From the NCBI GenBank assembly GCA_012274445.1, contig JAAROD010000004.1, forward strand, positions 2,914,001 to 2,978,000: 64,000 nt of DNA, read 5' to 3'. Positions 11,306-21,890 of the stretch are shown here, in pieces; positions within the stretch are counted from its first letter, which is position 1, and every line of letters starts with the position of its first letter. A model generated the notes under the pieces. It saw only the letters and a list, made by a program, of their open reading frames with translations, had not been told where the DNA came from and made no database searches. Source of the DNA: Sclerotiophoma versabilis. Lineage: Eukaryota > Ascomycota > Dothideomycetes > Pleosporales > Didymellaceae. A program made the translations under genes and the position numbers.

Positions 11306-14300
11306 CTACTCCTTTTTAACCAGGCTAGACCTCTCAGCAACCTTCAGCGCAAGAGCGGTCATTGGCATGCTGCCCAGAATATCAAACACTGCAACGCTGG
11401 CCTTGAGATCCTTGAAGATCCAGTTTGCAATCTCGACTGCAACGAGCGAGTCAACTCCAAACGCATGCAAAGGCTTTGCGGTATCAATGTCCGCGGCATC
11501 CATTTGCAATGATTTAGCCAGACGCGCGACAAGTGCCGCAGTGACAATCTCAGCAGCCGCAGCAGGGGAGCCCGCGGCAGCAATCTCGTCTTGCCATGAT
11601 ACAGACTTGTCACCGCTGCTCAACGCGGACCTGCGGCCAGTGTTCGCGAGGATGCTAAACCGTGGGTCTTCCAAGTAGAAGGGCGGCGTGATGCCCGCAG
11701 CGGCGGAGGAGCCGGCGGTGGCAAAGCCCGTGGGGATCTGGGCGTCAACAGAGTTGCCGGCAAGAATCGTGCTTTCTATCAAGGCGTGGAACTCGGATTC
11801 ATTGATGCCAAAGGGCTCGTCCCACTCGCGCAGGTATTCGGTGATGCCTTTCTCGGCTAGCACGCCAACTTCGCGCATAATGCCTAGGTCAAGAGTGGTA
11901 GCGTTTAGGCCATGCGCACGACGGTGGTAGGCTAGTGCGTCCTCGAATACGCCTGCGGCTGCGTAATTGCTTTGACCACGGCTACCAAAGACTCCAGCAA
12001 AGGAACTGAGCGTGATGAAGAAATCGACGTCCTTTAGGCTCTGGTGCAGATTCCAGCTTCCTTGGATCTTAGGCCGCGTCGATTCCACCCAGTCCTTGTA
12101 CTTCATATTCTGGAAGAGGCCGTCACGAAGGACCATAGCACATTGTATTACCCCACGGACGGTTCCAAGCTGCTCATTGCAGTCTTTGACAACTGCGTCT
12201 ACGGCAATTGCATCGGCGACATCACACTTGGCAACCTTGACGCGAACACCAGCCTGTTCGAGCTCTGTTACCAATTTCTGGGCGTCCTTCGTAGCAGCGC
12301 CAGAACGCGAAAGGAAGCATAGATTGCGAGCACCACGTAAGACGAGGAGTCTTGCAAGACTCCTGCCAAGCCCGCCCAGACCGCCAACGAGAATGTATGT
12401 GGCATCACTAGGTAGACTCAAGCGAAGAGCACTGGGCTGAACGGCGGTGATGATGTCAGTGTCAGAAATCGACAGAACAACCTTTCCTGTGAACTTCCCT
12501 GTCTGCATCGAACGGAAGGCATCTTCGACTTTAGAAATAGGATAGGCAGTCACAGGGTAGACTGGTTTCGTAATCCCTGAGCGGAGAAGCTTGAATGTAC
12601 TTGACATGATCTCGGCCATGAGCTCCGGCCGATGGTTCTCGATGCGGTTCATGTTAAAGAAGACGTACGTAGCATCCTGCAGGAAGGGCCGCATGTCGAG
12701 TCGGCTGTTGATTAAGAGGTCCTTCATACCAATCTCAATGAAGCGGCCAAAGGGTGCAACACAGTACCACGACTGTCGCAAGGCCTCCCCAGTCAAAGAG
12801 TTGAGAACGACATCAACACCGCGACCGCTGGTCATGCGTTTGATGCCGTCGGCAAAGCTCAGGTCCCTTGAGTTGAAAATGTGGTCTTCCAACACACCGT
12901 ATTTGTCCTGGATGAGTTTCCTTTTCTCTGCAGAGCTAACAGTGGCGAAGATTTCCATGCCTATGTGCTTGGCCAGCTGAATGGCTGCCTGGCCGACACC
13001 ACCCGCGGCGGCGTGGATCAGAATTGACTGACCAGGCTGAGCTTGGGCAACCTTGACGATACCATACCAAGCAGTTCCATGAACAAGTGGGAGAGTTGCT
13101 GCCTCTTCAAAGGACAAACCCTCTGGTATCAGCTCACAGTAGTCAGCCCGACAGCGATGAACAGTACGATGAGCACCGTGGCCGTAAACACACACGTGAT
13201 CACCGACTTTGAATTTGGTGACTCCTGGCCCTAGGCGGTGGACAACACCAGCGCCATCGAAGCCAAGCTTACTGTCAGGGATTTGGCCCAAGGCGACCAT
13301 GACTTCACGGAAACTGTAATGGTCAGTCCAGGGAAACGCAGCAAGTCATAGAGAAAACTCACTTCAAGCTAACGGCCTTCATCTGTACCTCAATCATGCC
13401 CTCGTCCAGGACCATTTCCGGGACAGGATCATGCTCGAAGGCCAGCGAGTCCAGCATTCCAACAGTACGAACACATAGCTTCTGTGGACCAGAAGCCTCG
13501 CCAAGTGGGATTTTGACAAGCTGCTCAGGAGCGCCTGGGAGCAAGTGGGCAAGTTTAGCATTGAATTGTGGGTTGGGCTCGATGCGACTGATTTTCAGGA
13601 TTCCGTCGGTCGATGCCTCGAACTCGTCATCGGGGACCTGAGCGCGTAGAACACGGTTTAACAAAGCGGCAGCGTGCTTTGGAGTCATCAGGGAGGATTG
13701 AGACAGCTGGAGAGTGCGGAACTGAATACCAGGAGCCTCATTACGAACAGTGCGTGCCAGACCTTTAGCAACGGCGGCGTCAGGTGCGTCTAGGGCAGTG
13801 GCCCAGACAAGGGTTTTAGCATTCTCCACGAGGAATTTGACAGCAGTGAAGTCTTGCTCAGACAGCTGTGAAAGGACAGGAACATCCAGCTCAGCTAGTA
13901 CCACGCATGCCCGACCTTGAACGGCTGTGGACTGGTCGGAGGATCCCCAGGTGACTGTGCGCACCACAGTAGCATTGCTTTCGAGGATAGCAACCAGCTG
14001 AGCAGCCACAGCGCGTGCCCCTTCAGAAGCTTGGGAAGATACAAGCAAGACTACTTCGCTACCTATATCACGCACAGGTTGACTGGGAAGAAGACCGGCA
14101 ATACAAAGATCGGGAAGAGGGTTGAGGACGGCCCCAGGGAGATCGAGGGCACGCGGAGGCGCGCCGACGAGACAAAGTTTGCCACCCTCCTTTAGCAGGT
14201 GGCGGAGGGGACCAGGACTATTTGCAGGCGCCACTATAAGGTCAAATGCTCCAGCGGGTAACGAGTCAGGGGCTCCGACCTTGAGTGCTATACCGTCAGC

Positions 14301-17300
14301 GAGGTCTTCAAGTGAAGCAGCAGCATCATCGTCCGGAACGCAGAGCTGGATGTCGGCCGTCTCGCAGAGACGATGAAAGGCTGGGTTGCGGGCGAGAAGC
14401 GATTCGCCGCTGGCGATGACTTCAAGCACGGACAGACCAGGGTTCGAAGTATACAGGAGGTCAATAAACTGGAAGATGTTAGCTGAATGAATTGGGGTAA
14501 GGGGGTGAAGAGAACAGACCAGGCCTAGCTGCGACTCAGCGCAAGGAGATTCGCACAGGACAGTGCGCAGTTCCTCCAGGTTTAGCATGTCAATGGCCGG
14601 CATCCACTTCATAGCACTGGCAATTTGACGCACTCGATTGTCGTCGCCCTGCGACTGGCTGGCATTTCCTGAGACATCTGAGCAGGTGAAGCCTTTAATG
14701 GAGAGGGCATCGAGCACGTCAATGTCCGCTACCAGCTCTTTGAATCCGTGACGGCGTGCGCTCGCTAGGCCATGTAGCACCGAGCCTGGCTGCCACGGCG
14801 CATTGGGGAAAACAACGACTTGGTCGATCTTGGTGGGTACCATAGCACCAGCCAGCTCTTCGCGCGAGCCCTTGAGGGCGGCAAAGGCCAAGTGGAAGAC
14901 GGCATCGAGTGTTGTCGGATGGATGACGTGGGGACGCTGGGAACGGTATGGGGGTACCAGTGAAGACACGGCTGTATTCTCGATGTCTCCTACACACCAT
15001 CCAGGCTTGGACTGGTCTAACCTCACCTCTTTGATGCGAGCAAAGGCTGGCCCGTAGCTCAGACCGAGGCCATCCAGATACGCGTACAATTCGTCACGGG
15101 TAAGGATGTCATGTGCGGTAGAGTCAAGCTTTGCAAGCTCGAGCTCCTCGGCCCGACGCGCTAGCTCCCATTCCCTTGCCATGCCCGATCCTGCCGGTGC
15201 CTCGTAATCAACGACGATGAGGCCTGAACAGTTTTTGCGCAGGTCTTTGGCGTTGTCTGACGACGTTATCGTGAACTCGGACCATGTCGCGGCCGAGTCG
15301 AGGGTTGCCAAGCGGTGCGGTCTCAACTCTAGGATGACCTCGACATCGCCATCGTCAGGCACGACCAGAGCAGCATCAATGGTGATGTCGCGCAGCCGGA
15401 AGGCGTGCACGCGGCGCGCTGGGTCAGCTGTCTGCGCCGCCGCCTCAATGGCCATGGCTAAGAAGCCGGCAGCCGGATAGAGAACCGCGCCCTGGATCTG
15501 ATGGTCGCGCAGCCAGGGCTCCTCCGACGCCCGCACAAAACCGCGCCAATGCCTCGAGTGTACGTCCATGGCAGGGCATGGCGCACCCAGCAGCGGCTGG
15601 CGCGGGTGCGGACGCAGTCGAGCTTCGCGAACAAGGCGCGACTCGGCCCAGTACGTGGTCGCCCGGTTCCACGCGTACGGCGGCAGGTCGACTAGGAGCT
15701 TTGCAGGTGCCCCCACGTCGTTATTGACGGCCCTGGTGTTGACGGTAACGCCCTGAACCAGGAGCGCACCAACACAGGCGAGCGCTGTCTGCACGCCATC
15801 CTGGCCACGTGCAAGGGGTGCGCGATAGTCGACGTTTGACACGCCGTAAGCCTTGAGGATCTGCTTGGTCGGACCCTGCAGTGCTGCCGAGGGTCCGATT
15901 TCGACGAGGATGTCGATATTGTTCGCCGACGCACGCTTGCCATTGACCAGCGGTCGCATCATGTCGTGTAGCGCGTCCGAGAACTGCACCGGCGAAACCA
16001 GGTTGCGCACCCAGTTACTTGCCCCCAACTGGCCCGGCTTAATGTAGCCCCCCAGCACAGCCGAGTACATCTTGCGCCCCTCCTTGGCCGCCCGCGGTTC
16101 GATGTCGGCGAGCGCCTCGAAGTACTGCGCCGCCACCATCTGCATATGTGGTGAATGGTAGGCCGTGTCGACCTTGAGTTTCCTCGCAAACACGCCTTTG
16201 CTGGTGAGCTTCTCAACCAGCTCTTCTACCGCTTCTGCGTCGCCCGATGCAGTCACGCTGGACGGAGAATTGACACATGCCACCACTGCCTCCCCTTTGG
16301 TCAACTCACCCAACCACTTTCGAGCCTGCTCCGGTGATGCCCCAATCGCTGCCATGCAGCCTTTGACATCGGGCGCGGCCTCCTTCATCCCGGACGAAAG
16401 GACGCCTCGATAATACGCAACCTTCAGCGCGTCCTCCTTTGTCAATGCTCCAAGGCAGTAGGCCGCGCCAATCTCACCACTCGAGTGGCCCGTGACAGCC
16501 TCCGGTGTGACGTTCCACGACTCGAGCAAGTCGACCAACCCAACCTGGAGTACCGTACACAGTGTCTGACTGTGTGAAGCGAGCTGGAGATTGGAACTGT
16601 CTGCCTCTTTCGCAAGCTCCTCGATTGCTGACCATGGACACCCCAGTTCTTCGCTCAGATATCGGTCTGAGCCTTCTACACTTCGTCGAAACACCTCAAA
16701 GGCCATGAGCTCCACCCCCATGCGGGGCCACTGCGCTCCCTGCCCTGTGAATATAAAGCCAAGACGCGGCTTCTCGCGCCGTCTTGTTTCGAGAGCGGTG
16801 GAACCACTGTCCCTCAGCGCATCTGCCAGATCCTTTGGTGAGGATCCAATGGCATACGTCTGCCATTGCAAATGAGATCGCCGTTCAGTCAGAGTATATG
16901 CCAGGTCTCGCATGTACCTCTCGTTATTCCTCTCGGTATTTGCAAGCCCCGACAGGTAATCAGCCAACGTCGCTTTCACGCGCTTCAGACCCTCCTTATC
17001 CTGCGCACTGAGCGCAAAAAGCCTTGGCGTGTGGCTGTTGAAACCGTTGCTCTGTATCAGTCTTTTCGAGCTGTATGTTTTGGTGTAGTGATTGCCTGTG
17101 AGCCCACGGCTCTCCAGGTAGTGATATGCATCATCGAGGATGACATGGGCGTTCGTGCCACCATAGCCAAACGCCTGCGCGCTGGCCCTTCGTAACCCGT
17201 TGGTGGGCCATGGTGTAAGCTCTGTAGGCACATGCAGATTCCAATCATCCCACTCAATCTTTGGGTTCGGTTTCTTGAAAGATATCGTTGGGGGGATCAG

Positions 17301-18500
17301 TCCCTGCTCCAAGATGAAAACAACCTTGATTATCGACGCTAAGCCGGCACATGCTTCCAGATGCCCAATATTAGCCTTCACTGAACCTAACAAGAGTTTG
17401 TCTGATGACGATCGATGTGGGCTGAATACCCGGGAAAGGCCCAGCGTCTCCTGAGTATCACCAGCCTGCGTCCCTGTCCCGTGGGCCTCGACGTAGCGAG
17501 TCTCGGACGGGCTCAGATCTGCGGCGCTGTACGCAGCTTGGGCTAACTGTTCCTGTGCATCAGCACTAGGCATTGTGAAGCCTTTTGTCCGTCCATCTTG
17601 GTTGCATGCCGAGCCCCTGATAACGGCGCGGATCGGATCTCCGTCTGCAATCGCATCGTCCACTCGTCGTAGAACTAGAACAGCTATGCCCTCACCGCGA
17701 CCATAGCCGTCTCCAGACTCATCAAATGCTTTGCATTTGCCATTTTGTGCCAGAAATTGCTGGTTCGACAGAAATCCAAACATATCTGGGTTCAGCAAAA
17801 GACTCTCCGCCCCTACAAGGGCGATATCGGACTCTCCTGATATTAGACTTTGGCATGCTTGATGCACTGCGACGAGGCCAGATGAACACGCAGTGTCCAG
17901 TGTGAAGCTTGGTCCCTTCAAATCGAAGAACCATGAGATACGGTTCGATGCGGCCGTAATGCACGCACCGTTGATCGCATACATCGGGCCCGACTCTGGA
18001 TCTTTGAGAATGGCCTCCCGATAATCACTGGTGAAGTTGCCGACGAAAACACCTGTACGCGTGCCTGCAATCTTTTGAACGGAGAGCCCGCTGTTCTCGA
18101 TTGCCTCATATGCAGTCTCGATGAGCATCCGTTGTTGCGGATCGATAGCCTCAGCCTCGACCTTTGAAATGCTGAAGAAGTTGGCATCGAATGCGGCAAC
18201 GTCTTGTTTTAGAAAATGCGCTCCTCGAGTTACGCTGCTGTTGATCTTCTTATCCGGATGGTGAAAAGCGTCAGGGTTCCACCGATCAGGGTTTTCAGAG
18301 TATGCGGCTTCTAAAGGTCAACCAATATTCCAGCATCCGTTGTCTCGTCAACAATACTTACATCTGCCATCACAGATGAACTTCCAGAAGTTCTCCGCCG
18401 TGTCGCCATCTCCAGGGAATCGACAAGAGAGTCCTGTAACCGCAATAGACCTCAGGTCTTTTGCCGCTTTAGAAGTAGTTCCATTAACTGGTCCTACCAT
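11306..18500 (-). CDS. Highly reducing polyketide synthase (KS-AT-DH-psiMT-ER-KR-ACP)
   Basis: Makes a reduced acyl chain, probably the starter for the NR-PKS. Exons are 18500-18362, 18307-14520, 14468-13363 and 13313-11306, summing to 2346 aa. KS: Cys in DTACSSG, His in EAHGTGTQAGD and VKANIGHLEA. AT: FTGQGAQW and GHSSGEIGAA. DH: His in DHQIQGAVLYPAAG, Asp in HPTTLDAVFH. The methyltransferase region has VLEVIASGESLL where a SAM-binding GxGxG is expected, so C-methylation is unlikely. ER: SLNFREVMVALG and HAAAGGVGQAA. KR: VGGLGGLG and Tyr in GQSNYAAAG. ACP: GVDSL. There is no terminal TE, consistent with hand-off to another enzyme. Intron 14519-14469 (51 nt, in frame, GCTAAC branch) and the AAG acceptor of intron 1 are inferred from family alignment. 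The Met at 18500 is used; one at 18533 is also in frame. Confidence 0.95.
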
Positions 18501-19415
18501 TTTCAGAAAGAAAGCGCGATGTGGGATGCGCAAGAATATGCGTTGAAGATGCCGGTCAGGCGTTCTCTGGTGTTGAACTTGTTCTATTTGTAGGCTAGTG
18601 GTCTGGAAACATCACTGTTTCATAACACAATTGAGGGCTTTTAATACCCCGACTTTCACTCCCATATGCCTACAGATACCAAACCATCCGGATCGCCTTT
18701 ACAAGCACGTACTGCACGACCTTCGCATCTCGCCGGCCCTCGGACGGACAGCGGCCTATGGAGACGCGTTCTCGTCTCCAAGTAATACGATTGCCGCGTT
18801 CAACTACCATAGCCTCAGATCTACTAGTCGTTATCGTCGTGATGCACCAATATGTCTACAAGGTCCGGCATATCTGACCGAAATCACCTTATAGATGCGT
18901 TATTCTCAACTAAAAGCGTTAGATCTCGGCGACAAATCCGATGCTGACATGTGTTTGCACAGGTCTGGGCTGTCACGGAATGGAACGCCGAAAACGTGTG
19001 CGCCGACACAGAATTTATTCGCCGAAGCCTGCTATCAGCCTCAGGGACGGAGGTTTCCTCTTGCAGCTCGGTTAGACTGGCCTAGAAAATGGCTCTTCCT
19101 TTTTAGTCATGCTTTATTTTTCGAGCGACTCGTTACAATCGTGATATCTTTACAATTCCACTGCTTTTCGTAGACGATCCCAAAGACTTGGCGCTAGAAG
19201 TACGAAAATCAATGTGTTGAGCACCAGAGTTCAAATCTGAGTAAGCAATCCCCTCATATTACCATTTGGTAGTTTTGATCACTCTTGTGGTGTATAGCTG
19301 GTCCAAGTAATGCTTCGCATGCACATCGCGAGGATGCCAACTAGACTTTCACATGCTGACTGTTCAAGAGTACAACAGCTGATCTTTAAAGTTCGTTTTC
19401 AAAACTCAAGAAGAC
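18501..19415. promoter_or_regulatory. Divergent promoter of HR-PKS and pseudoACP-TE
   Basis: This 915-bp interval separates the two start codons. TCGGCGA is at 18926-18932 and TCGCCGA at 19019-19025, with further CCGAAA half-sites near 18878 and 18987. A shared promoter would keep synthase and release enzyme in step. No ORF in it looks coding. Confidence 0.5.
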
Positions 19416-20624
19416 ATGGTACTTGCCGGATATACAGACCAGCGCGGCTGGAATGACGTGGTCGACTTTCTGGCCCGCGAACTGCATCTGTCCAAGGCAG
19501 ACATCCACGACGACGACGAATTCTCAGAACTAGGCGTCGATGCTATTCTGGCTCGTAGCATTGCATCGGGTCTCTCAAAGCTTCTTAAACTGAACATTCC
19601 AGATGCAGTATTCCAGAGCTGCGTCAGTGTCAACGCTCTGCGCAGATATCTGGCCGAGCAACTGGTGACAAATCAAGTAGAGGAATTCAAACCTGTCATT
19701 TCTGCTACAGAGGAGAAGCTGAGATCTAAGAAGACCACCATCCCTGCAGCCCGGAAGCCGCTAGTTAGGAGGCGGATCACCGTGCCTCTTTCCATGGTTC
19801 TCCAGGGTACCCCAGCCAGCGCATCCCAGATCATCTTTCTCCTGCCCGATGGAAGTGGATCTGCTATGGCATACGCTAGTATTCCTCGCGTCGCACCATC
19901 GATCTGCGTAATTGGCCTGAATAGTCCCTTCCTCGGCGCCGCCGATGACCATAATTGCACCATCGAAGAGACAGCATCCAAATGGGTACCGGAAATCCGT
20001 AGTCGCCAGTCACATGGCCCATATATTCTCGGCGGTTGGTCAGCTGGCGGCTACTATTCGTTCGAAGTTGCCAAGCAGCTAATGGCACAAGGCGAAGCCG
20101 TGACGAAGCTTATACTGCTAGACTCGCCTTGCCGTACCGACTTTGAGGCGCTGCCAATGGAGGTCGTGCGCTACCTGAGCGCTTCCGGCCGCATGGGTGA
20201 CTGGGGCTCTGGGCCGGGGAAAACGCCCGAGTGGGTCACCTCCCATTTTGAAGGGACGCTGCGTGCTGTGCGATCCTACATGCCAACTCCGTTAAGCGTC
20301 CCGACAGGTCTGCCCATCCCCCAGATTTTTATCGTTTGGTGCCGCGATGGTGTTTGGACTACTCACCCTGATGAGGAAGCTCGTGCCAGTGGATTAGATT
20401 TGAGTGTCAAGGTAACTCGGTTTTTGCTTGAAGGCAAGCCAAATTTTGGTACTCATTCCTGGGAGAAGTTGTTTCCTGCATCTGAGATTGTCGTCTCAAC
20501 AATGCCTGGTAACCACTTCACGCTTATTAGCCAGCCTTTTGTACAGATACTGGCGCCGTTGTTGAGGGATGCGGTGATGGCAATGGGACCGGGGGAGAGA
20601 GAACAAACTTGGCAGCGGTTTTGA
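19416..20624 (+). CDS. Stand-alone pseudoACP-thioesterase, probable trans-acting PKS release enzyme
   Basis: Single-exon protein of 402 aa. Residues 1-85 are carrier-protein-like: DDEFSELGVDAILARSIASG matches the ACP helix-2 consensus, but the phosphopantetheine serine of GVDS is Ala43 (codon GCT at 19542-19544), so it cannot carry a substrate. After a basic linker, residues 125-400 form a type I thioesterase: VIGLNSP, the nucleophile elbow GGWSAGG (Ser209), LLDSPC, and His in GNHFTLI. In the olivetolic-acid type fungal pathways a free pseudoACP-TE of this layout releases the aryl acid from the NR-PKS ACP, with the dead ACP probably serving as docking module. Here it sits head-to-head with the HR-PKS. 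Release in trans is inferred from layout and family; it could also act as an editing TE. Confidence 0.88.
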   Translation: MVLAGYTDQRGWNDVVDFLARELHLSKADIHDDDEFSELGVDAILARSIASGLSKLLKLNIPDAVFQSCVSVNALRRYLAEQLVTNQVEEFKPVISATEEKLRSKKTTIPAARKPLVRRRITVPLSMVLQGTPASASQIIFLLPDGSGSAMAYASIPRVAPSICVIGLNSPFLGAADDHNCTIEETASKWVPEIRSRQSHGPYILGGWSAGGYYSFEVAKQLMAQGEAVTKLILLDSPCRTDFEALPMEVVRYLSASGRMGDWGSGPGKTPEWVTSHFEGTLRAVRSYMPTPLSVPTGLPIPQIFIVWCRDGVWTTHPDEEARASGLDLSVKVTRFLLEGKPNFGTHSWEKLFPASEIVVSTMPGNHFTLISQPFVQILAPLLRDAVMAMGPGEREQTWQRF

Positions 20625-21890
20625 AGAGGGCGCTACATTATGTTCAGTGTTCATATCTCCGTAATGCACTTTTAAGGATAGGCGTTATATGGTTCGTAGC
20701 ACCACTAGTAGAGAAGAGTGTTGTCCATATGAAATAGTGGGGATGGCATAAACAAGCCTCATCTTATTTGACAAGGTTCAGGGTTAGGGAACTAACTTAG
20801 CGCAGCCGCAACGCATACTACCCTAAGCTAGTAGAATGGACGAATTCAGGACTCGAGGAATCGAATGCGAGATCCGTGACCCAGATAACAAGATATTCGC
20901 ATCGACTGCATAAGGGCTTACCATATATCGGAAAGCCTCTTCGGTCCGAAGCTTATCTTCCACCCTGTGCTGCCCATACAAGGCATAGCCTCCATACAAA
21001 ATTAATGTCATGTATAGTAATATGCATAATACATCGAATCCCATGAAACTTCAACCAGTAGACGATTGATGCGATCCACGTGTTTGGCCGAAATAGTGCC
21101 TGTCGCATGTACCGTATAGATGCCACGACACATCTCTGCTAGTCTCCCCTTCTTGTCTATGATTCTGTTCTATTTCTTCAGCATGTTTGGGTAGTAACTA
21201 ATAACCATCGGCAGTAGAACGAACAGGGTAGAAGCGATCAAAGCTTTTTAAGCCCAATTTTACAAACCAAGGTAGTCCGGTCCCGGACATAACGTGCTTG
21301 TGGAATTCGTAGTAATACGCCCGAGAGAATAGTCTAGTGAAGATCATGTCTGCACGACCCCACATAGTCTCTCATCGGTTCAACTCGGTGAATCTGCCGA
21401 CAGCGAAGGTTGTGGGTCGCGGACAACGTATTGATCGGTTCAACACTTGAGAGCTATAACCTGTCCGTGTGTATGGTTCGTAGCATACCACTAGTAATAT
21501 GCATGTGAAGTAGGTACAAACTAATTATTACGAAGGGATAGGATTCTTTTCTATAGTAGAGATGCTAGAAGATCTGTAATACTAAAGTTATAGAAGAGTT
21601 GCAAGCTGCGAGCTAGGCGTCCGCATTCTGATGTACGATTGACAGGCAAGATACCTCACACCTCTCCTGGGACGGGCCGGTGTCCTAAGCGTGGGGAAGT
21701 CTTTCGGTCCGAAGCGACATCATACCATGTATATCGAAGATTCAAACTGAAACAGGGCACGTTGGAATAAGATCCGAACGCTCCCGTATCGCTCCATGTG
21801 CGCTCTACTTCAGCTGATATATCCTTTGCAAGAAACTATCAAGTCAATCCAAGATCGATAGTTCAAAGCATCTCATTGGTCTAATCAAAA
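20625..21890. promoter_or_regulatory. Upstream region of the Zn2Cys6 gene with two TTCGGTCCGAA inverted repeats
   Basis: An 11-bp perfect inverted repeat TTCGG-T-CCGAA occurs at 20940-20950 (13 bp if flanking C and G are counted) and at 21703-21713, the latter about 180 bp upstream of the regulator start. ATGGTTCGTAGCA followed by CCACTAGTA is also found twice (near 20690 and 21474), in the same order and at similar distance from the palindromes. TCGGTTCAAC is repeated near 21375 and 21436. The rest is AT-rich without a recognisable gene. Confidence 0.45.

Noticed and set aside
19218..19240. GAGTTCAAATCTGA resembling a tRNA B box
   Set aside because: No A box, acceptor stem or cloverleaf pairs can be drawn around it.
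20823..21044. 73-aa minus-strand ORF with a hydrophobic start
   Set aside because: Short, unconserved-looking and inside the promoter region of the regulator; no supporting motif.
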